From Pseudomonadota bacterium (GTDB lineage Bacteria > Pseudomonadota > Gammaproteobacteria > Acidithiobacillales > Acidithiobacillaceae): a stretch of 64,000 nt of DNA. A program made the translations under genes and the position numbers. Where the stretch lies: the NCBI GenBank assembly GCA_021821885.1, contig JAKARO010000003.1:1-64000 (forward strand), read 5' to 3'. The notes under the pieces were generated by a model that was not told where the DNA came from, searched no databases, and saw only the letters and a list, made by a program, of their open reading frames with translations. Of the stretch, positions 51,504 to 61,248 are shown piece by piece (the stretch's first letter is position 1; each line of letters starts with the position of its first letter).

Positions 51504-51988
51504 CCTGCTTGTTCCCCTGCGGTTTCCCTGCTGCCCGTCCTGACCACCAGTACAGGGCAATGGGCGTGATGTACCACATCGGTTGCTACGGACCCCAAAA
51601 GCAGGCGGCCAATGACTCCCTGGCTGTGGCTGCCGATGACGATCAGGTCATGGCCATGCGTATGGGCATGCTGGATAATGGCCGTACCGAGCCTTTCGGC
51701 GCTGTCTTCCAGAACCGGGTGAACCCGTATTTCGGGGAGGAGAACGCCGGCGGCGAGGCTGGCCATCTGCTCTCCTGCCAGCTGGCGCAGGCGGCCCAGA
51801 AGTTCCATTGAGGAAGGAAGTATGTCTTCAGGAAGCTGAAGGTTCATTGCCTGTGGGCTGAAAATGTGCAGCAGGGTAAGATCGGCTTCATGGCGCTGGC
51901 ATTCGAGAACCGCCCAGTCGGTCACTTCCTGTGCGGCTGGTGAAAAATCGATAGCAGCAAGAATCTTGCGGAAAGGCTGGACAATCAT
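51497..51988 (-). CDS. Universal stress protein
   Basis: A 163-residue UspA-fold protein. Features are FRKILAAIDFSPAAQEV at the N-terminus and the ATP-binding IGSHSQGVIGRLLLGSVATDVVHHAHCPVLVV (G-2x-G-9x-G-S/T pattern). ATG 51988 follows GGAG and begins right after the proS stop; an ATG at 52003 lies inside the proS end. It is probably co-transcribed with proS. Confidence 0.88.
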   Translation of the reverse strand: MIVQPFRKILAAIDFSPAAQEVTDWAVLECQRHEADLTLLHIFSPQAMNLQLPEDILPSSMELLGRLRQLAGEQMASLAAGVLLPEIRVHPVLEDSAERLGTAIIQHAHTHGHDLIVIGSHSQGVIGRLLLGSVATDVVHHAHCPVLVVRTGSRETAGEQAGQ

Positions 51989-51989
51989 A

Positions 51990-53654
51990 TCAGTTTTCTC
52001 CATACAGCCGCGCCAGAATTTCTTCTTTTGGCAGGAACTCGTTTTCCGTACTTCGGCGGGACCGGTATTCCAGAATTCCCTGGGCCAGGGCCTTCTCACT
52101 GACAACGACACGGTGCGGCAGACCAATAAGGTCCAGGGTGGCAAACTGGACCCCCGGGCGCTCATCGCGGTCGTCAAGCAGGACGGAATAGCCCGCGGTC
52201 TCCAGTTCGTCATGCAGCTGGATGGCCGCAGCGAGGACCTCCATGGATTTGCGTGCGTTGATCGCGACAATGCCAAGATCAAAAGGGGCCATGGCGGTTG
52301 GCCAGCAGATGCCCCTTTCGTCTGAGTACTGCTCCACGGCCGCTGCCACTACCCGGGAAACACCGATTCCGTAACAGCCCATGACCAGCGTTTGCTCGTG
52401 TCCTTTTTCATTCTGGACAGTCACATGCATTCGGGTACTGTAACGGGTGCCCAGCTGGAACACATGCCCAACCTCTATTCCTCTCCTGATCTGGAGGATT
52501 CCTGTACCACACTGGGGACAGGTGTCTCCCGCCCCAACATTGCGCAGGTCCGCCACCGGTGGCAGATCCAGATCCCGATGCCAGTTCAGCTGAGTCCAGT
52601 ACCGGCCTTCCTGGTTTGCACCGGTGCAGAAATTCTGCAGGCTCTCCACCCTGTGGTCTACCAGGGTCCGGATCGAGACGAGGGTGTCCTTCGGTCCCAG
52701 AAATTCGGGAGAAACGCCCGTCAAATCCCGTACTTCTTCCGGAGATGCCTGACGAACGTCCTGGGTGTCGAGAATATGGCCGGCCTTGACCAGATTGGGT
52801 TCATCGCCATCCTGCAGCAGGAGTAGAACGGGTTCCCCATCGGCAATTATCAGGATCGGCCGGATTCTGGGACCAGAATCGGGCGTTTCGGCCAGTTGTG
52901 CGGGTCCCTGAGTGGGAGCAATTTTCTTTTCCTGGCCAGAACTGGTTGCAAGTTCCCGGTTGGCGGCATAACTGCAGGTGCCACAGAAGACAATGGAATC
53001 CTCCCCGGAATCCGCCAGCACATGAAATTCGTGCGATTTTTTTCCACCGATTGCTCCCGTGTCGGCTTCCACGGCACGGAAATCAAGCCCTAGCCTTGTG
53101 AAAATCCGTCCATAGGCGTCGTACATGGTACCGTAGGTCTGGTTGAGAGAATCTGCGTCCAGGTGGAAGGAGTAGGCATCTTTCATGATGAATTCCCGTG
53201 CCCGCATCAGCCCGAACCGTGGCCGGATCTCGTCCCGGAATTTTGTCTGGATCTGGTACAGGTTTATGGGGAGCTGGCGGTAGGAGCGGATTTCCCGGCG
53301 AGCCAGATCGCTGATAACTTCCTCATGCGTTGGACCGAGGCAGAAATCCCGCTGGTGACGGTCCTGGATGCGAAGAAGTTCCGGACCATACTGTTCCCAT
53401 CTCCCGGACTCCTCCCAGAGTTCTGCGGGCTGCACTACCGGCATTAGCACTTCCTGGGCCCCCGTGCGGTCCATTTCTTCCCGCACTATCGTTTCGACTC
53501 GGCGCAGGACCCGTAGACCTAGGGGAAGCCAGGTATAAAGTCCTGAAGACAGGCGCCGGATAAAACCTCCTCTGAGGAGCAGCTGATGACTCACTAGTTC
53601 TGCTTCTGCTGGGGTTTCTTTCAGGGTAGGCAGAAAAAACTGGCTTGCACGCAT
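51990..53654 (-). CDS. proS: Prolyl-tRNA synthetase
   Basis: A 554-residue class II synthetase of the bacterial type. MRASQFFLPTLKETPAEAELVSHQLLLRGGFIR is the family start; TGAQEVLMP, CLGPTHEEVISD, RDEIRPRFGLMRAREFIMKDAYSFH and GIGVSRVVAAAVEQ are motifs 1-3. The insertion domain (YbaK-like editing) is in the middle. ATG 53654 is chosen; the extension upstream does not match. Confidence 0.95.
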   Translation of the reverse strand: MRASQFFLPTLKETPAEAELVSHQLLLRGGFIRRLSSGLYTWLPLGLRVLRRVETIVREEMDRTGAQEVLMPVVQPAELWEESGRWEQYGPELLRIQDRHQRDFCLGPTHEEVISDLARREIRSYRQLPINLYQIQTKFRDEIRPRFGLMRAREFIMKDAYSFHLDADSLNQTYGTMYDAYGRIFTRLGLDFRAVEADTGAIGGKKSHEFHVLADSGEDSIVFCGTCSYAANRELATSSGQEKKIAPTQGPAQLAETPDSGPRIRPILIIADGEPVLLLLQDGDEPNLVKAGHILDTQDVRQASPEEVRDLTGVSPEFLGPKDTLVSIRTLVDHRVESLQNFCTGANQEGRYWTQLNWHRDLDLPPVADLRNVGAGDTCPQCGTGILQIRRGIEVGHVFQLGTRYSTRMHVTVQNEKGHEQTLVMGCYGIGVSRVVAAAVEQYSDERGICWPTAMAPFDLGIVAINARKSMEVLAAAIQLHDELETAGYSVLLDDRDERPGVQFATLDLIGLPHRVVVSEKALAQGILEYRSRRSTENEFLPKEEILARLYGEN

Positions 53655-53798
53655 GTGGTTTCCTGTTGAGCAGATTTGCCTGAAGTGTATGCAAAATGGG
53701 TATACCGGGAAAAGGGCCATACAGCACCAGATATCCGGCAGGAAAGAGAGCCAGTGACTTTCTGCAGGGAGACTGGATTGGAGAAAGGCATTTTCGAC

Positions 53799-54287
53799 TC
53801 ATCCCGCATGAGGGATTGGGCCCAGGCGGGGATGCAGCTCAAGCCCTTCGATATGCCAGCCGGGGGCATGCTCGGCAAGGATCTGGGTCAGGTCCTGTTC
53901 CAGTTTTCTGGACAGCGCCGCCTGTGTGGCCGGATTGGCCATCAGGGAACCCAGTCCCGGAAAACGCAGGAAATCGTTTGCAATGGTTTCCCGGACCTGT
54001 GCCGGGGGCAGGTCTTCTTTCCGCCAGATCCCGGAACCGCCCAGGACTGCCACCGGGGTGATAACCAGGGCCTCGGGCCGCCCATTCACCGGGACGCCAG
54101 ATCCATAGCTGCCCAGGCCTACTGTAACCCTGGCATTTGCGGGTGCCGGTATGGAGGTTTTTGGCTGGGACAGTGGCGGGGAAAGATGGCGGTGTACGGT
54201 TACGAACAGGGCGAGAACCACGATAAGAAAAGCAGCCAGCAGTCCCGGCCACCATCTGTGTTTCCCTGTTTTTCTCTTTCCGGCCAT
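53799..54287 (-). CDS. Membrane-anchored protein, weakly FliL-like
   Basis: A 162-residue protein with a basic start and one membrane helix (WWPGLLAAFLIVVLALFVTV), then a periplasmic part. The C-terminal half (QVRETIANDFLRFPGLGSL, LSRKLEQDLTQIL, HIEGLELHPRL) recalls FliL, whose C-terminal helix-strand packs against the flagellar stator, but no flagellar gene is nearby and the similarity is slight. Hypothetical is the safe call. Confidence 0.55.
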   Translation of the reverse strand: MAGKRKTGKHRWWPGLLAAFLIVVLALFVTVHRHLSPPLSQPKTSIPAPANARVTVGLGSYGSGVPVNGRPEALVITPVAVLGGSGIWRKEDLPPAQVRETIANDFLRFPGLGSLMANPATQAALSRKLEQDLTQILAEHAPGWHIEGLELHPRLGPIPHAG

Positions 54288-54682
54288 TCCGCTTCTCCTG
54301 CAAGTATCATGGCTGTTGTGGAGACTGCCTGTTACGAGTACCTGAAGCTTGACATCATCCTCATCCGGCAGCTGCCGCTCTTTTCAGACTGGAGAGGACG
54401 GCGGATTCCTTAACAGCATGCCACCAGACCACTGGAATTCGAAGCCCGGTATCTGTTTGGGCCTCCCCCAGCCCAGATCGGGAACGGGTTTGTTCAGTCC
54501 GGAATTCTGTCGGAAGACCAGAGAAAATGTGCTCCAGATGGTCTGCAACGCCCGCATGCGCCGTCAGGGCCATAATATCGAAAGAATGGCAAACGGCAGA
54601 ATTTTTGGGACAGCCTGTTCTTGGTCGGAAATGACAGGGATTTTCTCTCCTGGGTACTATGCCTCACCCATCTGGTGGCCTG
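54288..54682. other. Gap without a recognisable gene
   Basis: Nothing supported in ~395 bases between the membrane-anchored protein and the yajR-type exporter. Frames on both strands lack ribosome sites and protein-like composition. Confidence 0.5.
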
Positions 54683-56074
54683 CTAGGCTGGCTGTATGCT
54701 GCCGAGCACGGCCATTGCCTGTTCTTCGGAAAATAGTTGGCTGTCCACCTTGCAGTAGATGGCATTCTCATCCGCGAAAATGGCTACCTCAGAAACTCCG
54801 GGAAGTTCTACCAGGCGTTTTTCCAGAGATATACCGCGGTAGTCTGCAGGGAGGGAAAAGATGCGGGTGGAAAGGTAGGGGGGGGTCCGCATAGTGAGGG
54901 CCAGTACCAGCCAAAGGGCATAAATGACGGCAACCACCCAGAAAACAGTGCTGTAGTTGCGTGCCTCAGGGGCATAGAGCAATCCTCCCAGCAGACCACC
55001 ACAGAAAGCTCCGAAAAACTCGGATGAGGTATAGACGCCGGTTGCTGTCCCTTTGGCGCCAGGATGGCTGAATTTTGCAATGAGGGAGGGAAGACTGGCT
55101 TCCAGGATATTGAATCCTACAAAGAAAAGAAACAGGGAGAAGCCGATCCACGGGATACTGCCATGGGAGATGGCCATGAGGATGACGCCAGCCAGTAGTA
55201 CGGTTATGGCAAAAACAAAAATCTCTTTCAGCCTGCGTTTTGTCTCCCCGATTGCGATAAACGGGATCATGGCGATAAAAGACAGAAGCATGACCGGCAG
55301 ATAAAGCATCCACTGGTTTTTCATGGCAAGGAGCGGATGGGCCCCGCCTACAAGAACGAGGGGGAGTACGACAAAAATTGCCGTAAGTCCTGTGTGCAGG
55401 GCAAATATTCCAAAATCCAGTCTGAGGAGGTCAGGGTCCCGCAGCACATGGGACAGCATGGCGGGGTTCAGCTCAGCATCCCGGTGGAATTTGGCAGGTG
55501 AGGCAGGGATAACCAGGTAGAGTACGGCAATGGCCAGCAGAGACAGGATAGCGGTCAGCCAGAAAATTCCTGGAACACCGATCCAGTGGGTCAGGGGTGC
55601 GGAAAGCACTAGGGAAATGCTGAAGCTCACGCCGATCGTGATCCCAATGACAGCCATTGCCCGGGTCCAGCGTTCCTCCCTGACCAGATCGGCCGTGAGG
55701 GCAATGATGGCTGCAGCGATAGCCCCGGAACCCTGGATGACACGGCCAGCAAGCAGCCATCCTATGCTTGTTGACAGGGCGGCAATGATACTTCCAATGA
55801 AAAAAATGAAAAGCCCTAGTGCAATTATGGGCTTGCGTCCAAAGCGGTCAGAGAGTCTGCCAAAAGGAACCTGAAAGATAGCCTGGGTTAGACCATAAGC
55901 GCCCAGGGCGATGCCAACCAGTGCAGGGTCCGCATGGGCTCCATGCAGACTGTGGGCATAGACCGAAAAAACCGGAAGGACTAGGAATAGCCCAAGCAGA
56001 CGCAAACCGAAAATGGACGCTAGGGAAATTACGGAGCGGCGCTCACGGCGATCAAGATTTTTTTGTATGGACAA
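54683..56074 (-). CDS. YajR-type MFS transporter
   Basis: A 463-residue major facilitator with twelve membrane segments and a C-terminal HMA-like YAM domain (ELPGVSEVAIFADENAIYCKVD) typical of YajR. Motif A reads GRLSDRFGRKPIIALGLF. YajR substrates are unknown drug-like or metabolite exports. TTG 56074 (start LSIQKNLDRRERRSV) has AGGAAA upstream; an ATG at 56170 would add 32 non-conserved residues that overlap the preceding gene. Confidence 0.87.
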   Translation of the reverse strand: MSIQKNLDRRERRSVISLASIFGLRLLGLFLVLPVFSVYAHSLHGAHADPALVGIALGAYGLTQAIFQVPFGRLSDRFGRKPIIALGLFIFFIGSIIAALSTSIGWLLAGRVIQGSGAIAAAIIALTADLVREERWTRAMAVIGITIGVSFSISLVLSAPLTHWIGVPGIFWLTAILSLLAIAVLYLVIPASPAKFHRDAELNPAMLSHVLRDPDLLRLDFGIFALHTGLTAIFVVLPLVLVGGAHPLLAMKNQWMLYLPVMLLSFIAMIPFIAIGETKRRLKEIFVFAITVLLAGVILMAISHGSIPWIGFSLFLFFVGFNILEASLPSLIAKFSHPGAKGTATGVYTSSEFFGAFCGGLLGGLLYAPEARNYSTVFWVVAVIYALWLVLALTMRTPPYLSTRIFSLPADYRGISLEKRLVELPGVSEVAIFADENAIYCKVDSQLFSEEQAMAVLGSIQPA

Positions 56075-56417
56075 CGTGATTTTCCTGGTTCGACCTGGTG
56101 TTCCTGGATTCGACTCTATCATCTGGTTTAGGTTCCCGGCCACTCCATGTGCAGAGACTGGGTATGCCATATTGTTTCAGGCAGAATTGCTCGGGATTGT
56201 ATTCCTGGATTTGGTGGCGTGCTGGTATCTCTAGGCCCTGCTCCCGAAGAGGCAGGGTGTAGATGCTTGCCCGCAACTGGACGGCGGGCAGTGCCGGCGG
56301 GAGCACTGCATGGGTGGCTGTCGTGGCCGTAACCATTCCTGCCATGTCGCAGAGGAGAAAAAGTAGAAAGAGGCGGTGGACCAGAAAGCCTGTAAAAACC
56401 CCGGTGGGCACCTGCAA
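56052..56417 (-). CDS. Possible small secreted protein before yajR
   Basis: A 121-residue frame with a signal-peptide-like start (FLVHRLFLLFLLCDMAGMVTATTATHA) and a short tail. It ends 23 bases inside the yajR start, so it could be translationally linked. No ribosome site, no family match, and several overlapping frames in this stretch also look protein-like; may be spurious. Confidence 0.3.
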   Translation of the reverse strand: MQVPTGVFTGFLVHRLFLLFLLCDMAGMVTATTATHAVLPPALPAVQLRASIYTLPLREQGLEIPARHQIQEYNPEQFCLKQYGIPSLCTWSGREPKPDDRVESRNTRSNQENHVVHTKKS

Positions 56418-56880
56418 AAAAGAGGGGAGAGATTTTTATGCGACTCCCAATAAGTCGTGCAGTTTCAGGGGTTTTCAGGCACAGCAGGGCCAAGTGCATC
56501 GGAACCGGGTGACTTTTGCCCTCTGCTGGCGGGTGGTTCCGCAGAATGCCAGGAAAGGAAAAAAACAATGGCAGCTCTGGGGAAACTGATACAAGAGCCC
56601 ATCTGGGGTCCCAGAGAGATATGGAGCTATGAGAGTGGAGGTCCTGCACAGTCCGCCCATGCTGGCCTGCAGGTTGGAATTTTGAGTCCAGGGCGCGGAA
56701 GAGTGAAAGACCAGGAATGCCACCAGCAAGGAAAACGATAACCGCCGTGGAACTCCCGGTAAGTGGTGGAAGCAGAAAGGGGGTGGCGGGCGCATCTGTC
56801 CGAAAAGAGCACCATTATTTCGTGGAGGTTAGGCTGCGTATTTCCGGAAAGCATGACGTCCAACCCAGGGTTCTGTTGTC
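56418..56880. other. Unassigned stretch with conflicting frames
   Basis: No supported gene. A minus-strand frame from 56795 has a hydrophobic N-terminal core (RRLSFSLLVAFLVF) but no ribosome site; others are in different frames, as in a degraded small secreted-protein gene. No terminator after CinA-N or promoter was recognised. Confidence 0.35.
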
Positions 56881-57633
56881 CTAGAAGGAGGGCGACTCAA
56901 GTATTCCGGGGAAATAACCGCAATCTTCCAGCCCTGCCAGAAGGTCCGCCCACGCAGGAAGGAGCACACCGGGCATTCCCCGCAATCCCAGTTCTACTTG
57001 ATAGGTATCGTTCTTCATGCTTGGCAGACTGGAAAACTCTACGGCTGGATGACTGGTACAGAAGTTTTCCATGAGATTTACCAGCTGGCTTTCCCTGACT
57101 CCATCCAGCAAGATCCGCCCCTGGGAAGGAATTTCCCGTCGGGGAAAATGCTGTTCTAACACCCAGGTGGCCATGGGTGCCGCCATTTCCGGGAAACCCG
57201 GAAAAAAAAAGCCATTCTCCAGCTGGAATCCCGGAACCTGATTAATGGGGTTGGGAATGGTTGTGGAGGTTTCTGGCAGATCGGCCATACGGATGCGTAC
57301 AGGCTCTGCTTCCGATCCAAAATGTTCCCGAATCAGCTTTTCGGCGTACGCATGACGAACCAGCGGAACACCTGCTGCCTCGGCTGCGCACCCCCTGGTT
57401 AAATCATCAGGGGTTGTACCGAGACCTCCAAAAGAGAAAAAGGGACTGTCCTGGTGGAATGCCCAGCGCAGCTGCTGGACCATTTCTTCCCGACGGTCAG
57501 GGAGAATCAGGCACCAGGCGGCTTCATATCCCCGGTCCCGCAGCTGCTGCCGGCTTCGCACAAAATGTCGGTCTTCCCGTTTGCCCAGGAGGATCTCTGT
57601 GCCAATAACAAGGATCCCTATAGCCGGGTTCAC
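56881..57633 (-). CDS. CinA N-terminal (molybdopterin-binding-like) domain protein
   Basis: A 250-residue stand-alone MoaB/MogA-like CinA N-terminal domain. GILVIGTEILLGKRED and FSFGGLGTTPDDLTRG are diagnostic, and FPGFPEMAAPMATWVLE is the conserved distal block. The C-terminal nicotinamide-nucleotide amidase domain is absent. GTG 57633 overlaps the purN stop by 4 bases, so it is the distal gene of the purM-purN transcript. Role unknown. Confidence 0.85.
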   Translation of the reverse strand: MNPAIGILVIGTEILLGKREDRHFVRSRQQLRDRGYEAAWCLILPDRREEMVQQLRWAFHQDSPFFSFGGLGTTPDDLTRGCAAEAAGVPLVRHAYAEKLIREHFGSEAEPVRIRMADLPETSTTIPNPINQVPGFQLENGFFFPGFPEMAAPMATWVLEQHFPRREIPSQGRILLDGVRESQLVNLMENFCTSHPAVEFSSLPSMKNDTYQVELGLRGMPGVLLPAWADLLAGLEDCGYFPGILESPSF

Positions 57634-58319
57634 GGGATTCTGACCTCAGGATTGATCATGGGACCGGTTCTGGACAGAGGCGGAGGATAAGTCCAGTGAC
57701 TGTGGTTCTCCCGGAAGGTCACCTGTCCGGTAACCAGCCATGACAGTGCCTCGGGATAAAGCCTGTGTTCCAGGGCAAGGACTTTCTGGGCCAAGGAGTC
57801 TGCGCTGTCGTCCGGAGCTACCGGCAGGACCCCCTGTGCTATGATGGGCCCGGCATCCAGCTCCGCTGTCACAAAGTGTACGGTAGCCCCATGCCAGCAT
57901 ACTCCTGCCTCAATCGCGTGACGGTGGGTATGCAGCCCAGGGAACGATGGCAGGAGCGAGGGGTGGATATTGACCAGACGCCCCAGATAGTGTTCGACAA
58001 AACCGGGAGTAAGCTGGCGCATAAAACCGGCCAGCGCAATCCAGTCAGGCTCAAGACGGTCAATGGCCAGAGCCAGCGCGGAGTCAAACTGCTCCCGGCC
58101 AGAAAAATCCCGGTGGCTGAGACTCCGGGCAAAAATTCCCTGTTTCCGGCTCCAGTCGAGGCCAGGAGCATCCGGCCGGCTGCTGATCACACCTGTTACA
58201 TCACAGTCCGGAATTTTTCCATTTTTACAGGCATCCGCAATCGCCTGCAGATTGCTTCCGCGTCCGGAAATCAGTACTGCCAGACGCCGTCTAGTCAAGG
58301 AAGACAACTCCGGGTCCAT
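57630..58319 (-). CDS. purN: Phosphoribosylglycinamide formyltransferase
   Basis: A 229-residue GAR transformylase of purine synthesis. [18 protein letters not shown], the catalytic Asn-His set in [24 protein letters not shown], and [15 protein letters not shown] are all present. ATG 58319 (or GTG 58322) starts inside the end of purM, overlapping by 29 bases. The longer frame lies within purM. Confidence 0.93.
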   Translation of the reverse strand: MDPELSSLTRRRLAVLISGRGSNLQAIADACKNGKIPDCDVTGVISSRPDAPGLDWSRKQGIFARSLSHRDFSGREQFDSALALAIDRLEPDWIALAGFMRQLTPGFVEHYLGRLVNIHPSLLPSFPGLHTHRHAIEAGVCWHGATVHFVTAELDAGPIIAQGVLPVAPDDSADSLAQKVLALEHRLYPEALSWLVTGQVTFRENHSHWTYPPPLSRTGPMINPEVRIP

Positions 58320-59328
58320 CACCGCGATCGTGCAGCCGCCCGACAATATAGGCCTTCTCTCCGTGCTGATCCAGAATTGTGAGTGCCTCATCGCGCGCAT
58401 CCCAAGGGACAATGGCGATCATGCCGAGCCCCAGATTGAAAACCCGGCGCATCTCCTCCAGACCGATCTGGCCCTGTTCCTGCAGCCACCGGAACACTGC
58501 CGGCTGGGGCCAGGCATGGGGGTCCAGAATGGCAGCCAGGTTTCCTGGCAGGGACCGCGGCAGGTTTTCTGTGAGACCTCCTCCGGTGATGTGCGCCAGT
58601 GCATTGACCGAAATGCTTCGGCGAAGTGCCTGCACGGCCTGGACATATATGCGGGTAGGCCGGAGCAGCAGGTCAGCCAGGTTCTCCCCTTCCAATTGTA
58701 TATGCTGGTGGGCTCCAGAACGGACGAGAATTTCCCTGATGAGGGAATAACCGTTGCTGTGTGGGCCGGAGGAGGCCAGGCCAAGCACGGCATCCCCTGC
58801 GGTACAGAGCTTCCCATCCAGAATTTCTGAATGTTCTACAATGCCTACCGCAAAACCTGCCAGATCATAGTGGTCTCCGGGATACATGCCCGGCATCTCT
58901 GCGGTCTCTCCGCCAAGCAGGGCACAGCCTGCCTGCCTGCATCCTTCCGCAATCCCGGCAATGACAGTTTCGGCCACATCGACATCAAGGCGGCTGCAGG
59001 CATAGTAATCCAAAAACCAGAGTGGCTCTGCTCCTGACACCAGGATGTCGTTGACGCACATCGCTACAAGGTCGATCCCGATGCTGTCATGCTTCCTGGT
59101 TTCCAGTGCCAGGAGCAGTTTGGTACCGACACCATCCGTGCCAGAAACCAGCACCGGTTCCCGGTACCCGGCTGGCAGCCGGAAAAGTCCGCCAAACCCG
59201 CCCAGCCCTCCCAGTACTTCAGGGCGGCTGGCGGAACTTGCCAGTGGCCGGATACGGTCAACAAGCCTGTTTCCGGCATCAATATCGACACCAGCACTCC
59301 GGTATGTAAGAGGAGAAAATGGTTCCAC
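58291..59328 (-). CDS. purM: Phosphoribosylformylglycinamidine cyclo-ligase (AIR synthetase)
   Basis: A 345-residue ATP-dependent enzyme forming aminoimidazole ribonucleotide. [51 protein letters not shown] and [12 protein letters not shown] are family blocks. GTG 59328 ([14 protein letters not shown]) has GGAAAGGGG upstream and gives the standard length; the longer frame does not match. It overlaps purN. Confidence 0.94.
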   Translation of the reverse strand: MEPFSPLTYRSAGVDIDAGNRLVDRIRPLASSASRPEVLGGLGGFGGLFRLPAGYREPVLVSGTDGVGTKLLLALETRKHDSIGIDLVAMCVNDILVSGAEPLWFLDYYACSRLDVDVAETVIAGIAEGCRQAGCALLGGETAEMPGMYPGDHYDLAGFAVGIVEHSEILDGKLCTAGDAVLGLASSGPHSNGYSLIREILVRSGAHQHIQLEGENLADLLLRPTRIYVQAVQALRRSISVNALAHITGGGLTENLPRSLPGNLAAILDPHAWPQPAVFRWLQEQGQIGLEEMRRVFNLGLGMIAIVPWDARDEALTILDQHGEKAYIVGRLHDRGDGPGVVFLD

Positions 59329-59676
59329 GTGCAATGCCCCTTTCCAGTTCAAGAGCATGGTAAGGAGGCGGGCATGGGCTGTCAAAGAATCCTGACCTGT
59401 GACCAGCTCTTTCTGCCATTGGCGTGGGAGGACCACTTCCGGAGCTGCAGGGATCTGTTGCTGATCCGATGCAAGGGAAAGGCCAGTGCTGGTGAATGTC
59501 CAGATCCTTCAAGCGCACGTTCCATACTGACCGCCGTAAGGGCCAGACGGAATTCTGGTACAACGTACAGGGTTTGGTGCAGCGCATCCGCCACCGCTAT
59601 TATCTGCGCGTTAAGGAGTATCGGATATAATGGATAAATACAGGCCAAGATAGCCGACGACAAAGGAGATGCGGGA
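59329..59676. other. Divergent region between purM and DUF2892 gene
   Basis: No confirmed gene. A minus-strand frame (59382-59753) would end 54 bases before purM but has no clear ribosome site. TATAAT at 59626-59631 on the plus strand, without a good -35, may serve the DUF2892 gene. Confidence 0.4.
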
Positions 59677-59940
59677 ATGGGGCGGTCTTCGGCCGCCGTG
59701 CTATCCCTCCCTGGGCGGACACTGGGGTTTCCCGCGCAACAGATGAAGATCAATGAAGGTACCGCAGACCGGGCAATCAGGATTATCGTCGGACTGGTGC
59801 TGGTTGCACTCGTTTTTGTTGGTCCCAGAACGCCATGGGGATGGCTGGGTCTGCTCCCGCTTGTGACGGGAATTGCTGGGCGGTGTCCTGCCTACACACT
59901 CTTCGGCATCCGGACATGCAGGGTTTCCGGAAAATCCTGA
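59677..59940 (+). CDS. DUF2892 (YgaP-like) inner-membrane protein
   Basis: An 87-residue protein whose core KINEGTADRAIRIIVGLVLVAL and WGWLGLLPLVTGIAGRCPAYTLFGI is the DUF2892 domain: two membrane helices with Cys in GRCPAY and a second Cys near the end (IRTC). In other bacteria the domain is fused to rhodanese (YgaP). ATG 59677 follows AAAGGAG at 9 bases; ATG 59743 would be the domain-only start but lacks a site. Confidence 0.78.
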   Translation: MGRSSAAVLSLPGRTLGFPAQQMKINEGTADRAIRIIVGLVLVALVFVGPRTPWGWLGLLPLVTGIAGRCPAYTLFGIRTCRVSGKS

Positions 59941-59992
59941 ATTACGCCACCACAGACCTGGGGTTTCCTGCCGCAAGGGGCTGGCCGTGCGC

Positions 59993-60024
59993 AAAAAACC
60001 CTGGAACGATGCCATTTCCAGGGT
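59993..60024 (-). terminator. Terminator after the superoxide dismutase gene
   Basis: On the minus strand, stem ACCCTGGAA / TTCCAGGGT (9 bp, perfect) with a 9-base loop runs into TTTTTT, 43 bases beyond the stop. It also could stop the DUF2892 transcript from the other side. Confidence 0.82.
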
Positions 60025-60066
60025 CTGGGGAACCCTCCGCGTCAACCCGCGTACAGGACGGGGGAT

Positions 60067-60684
60067 TCAGAAGCGTTTGTATATCTGTCCATTTTTTGCC
60101 GCCTGGTACCGGGCTTCTACTACTGTCCAGTCCGTATTTTTGTGCAACGCGGCCAGGTAGTCGGCGCGGCCCATGGCTTTCCAGTCCACCATATATGCAT
60201 GCTCAAACACGTCAACTACTACCAGTGGAGAAAATCCGCCAATGTTGCCATCTTCATGCATCTGGACAAAATGGTTATTGATCTGGCCGGATGTGCCATC
60301 GTAATAGCAAATGGCCCATCCGATCCCGCGGCTTTTGGCGGCGGCTACGAGATCCTCATGCCAGCTTTCCGCACTTCCAAACTGGGCTGTGACCGAGGTC
60401 TTGAATCCAGGGGCCTGATCCATGGCAATTCCCGGTTTCATCTGCGCGAAATAATATTCATGCAGAACCATTCCATTGTACTCGAAGCCAAAGCGACGGC
60501 GGCGGTCTGCATAGGACAGGGAAGCAGATTTGCCGGCAGCACGCATTTCTTCAAGTTCCTTGCGCAGGGCATTGCTCTGGGCTACATAGCCCTTGTAAAG
60601 GCCCCAATGATCATTGATCTGGTCATCGCTAATTCCATCCAGGCCGCTCGGCTTCAATTCTTCGCGCACGGTGTATTCGGACAT
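60067..60684 (-). CDS. Iron/manganese superoxide dismutase
   Basis: A 205-residue Fe/Mn SOD. Metal ligands can be placed: His in NDHWGLYKGYV, His in GMVLHEYYFAQM, and Asp plus His in VVVDVFEHAYMVDW. The metal-discriminating region (GIGWAICYYDGTSGQINNHFVQMHEDG, read in two blocks) does not match the standard Fe or Mn pattern, so the metal is open. AGGAG precedes ATG. It has its own promoter and terminator. Confidence 0.88.
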   Translation of the reverse strand: MSEYTVREELKPSGLDGISDDQINDHWGLYKGYVAQSNALRKELEEMRAAGKSASLSYADRRRRFGFEYNGMVLHEYYFAQMKPGIAMDQAPGFKTSVTAQFGSAESWHEDLVAAAKSRGIGWAICYYDGTSGQINNHFVQMHEDGNIGGFSPLVVVDVFEHAYMVDWKAMGRADYLAALHKNTDWTVVEARYQAAKNGQIYKRF

Positions 60685-60732
60685 GTCCTCATCTCCTGTA
60701 GCTGCTGTTGGAAATTCTTCTTGAAGACGGGA

Positions 60733-60761
60733 ATTGTAGACGGCGCTTTCTGGTGCTGCAA
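60733..60761 (-). promoter_or_regulatory. Predicted promoter of the superoxide dismutase gene
   Basis: On the minus strand, TTGCAG (60761-60756), exactly 17 bases, TACAAT (60738-60733): a near-consensus sigma70 promoter with a leader of about 45 bases. Confidence 0.65.
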
Positions 60762-61248
60762 ACGATATGCAGGTCCTGTGATAGGTCGGGGTTCCTGCCT
60801 GTCCCTGCCAGGATGGCGTAATAGTCTGTAATGTGGGGTCCTGATCCGGGGACGGTTCCCGTGGCTCTGCAGGTGGCGGTCCATGACCGGTGCGAGTCCC
60901 ATTGCCCAGTTTCCGGGTCTCTCTCCTGGGGGGGGGGGCGGTTCTGGAATCACACCGGCGCTGGCGGCTGGCGGACTAGGGTATCCATGTCCATCCGTAT
61001 GGAGAACAATAATTGGGGCCTTAGGCCGGGCGCATTCTGTGCTCAGGCCATGAAGGGATGCTGGCGGTGTGCTGCTCCGGCAAGGCACGAATTGACAGGA
61101 TCTGCTGGGTAAGTCCGCTCCCTGCCCATGTTGGGTGTTTTCCGGGTGGCAGAAGCATGGCCTTCCAGGATCGGGCCCTGTTTCTTGGGAGAGCGGGCGG
61201 GCACTGCTAGAATGTGCAGTCATGGAGTATGCAAAGGTGAGGCAGGTC
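60762..61248 (+). promoter_or_regulatory. Gap upstream of the Hda-like gene with promoter
   Basis: No supported gene in about 490 bases; open frames are shadows. TTGGGA (61185-61190), 17 bases, TAGAAT (61208-61213) preceded by TGC (extended -10) is a good promoter for the Hda-like gene. A poly-G stretch near 60930 is the most unusual composition. Confidence 0.5.

Noticed and set aside
56090-56150. TTCGA-containing motifs that suggested a tRNA T-arm
   Set aside because: No matching acceptor stem, anticodon arm or CCA could be built around them.
59382-59753. Minus-strand frame directly before purM
   Set aside because: Overlaps the plus-strand DUF2892 gene start region, lacks a ribosome site and resembles no family.
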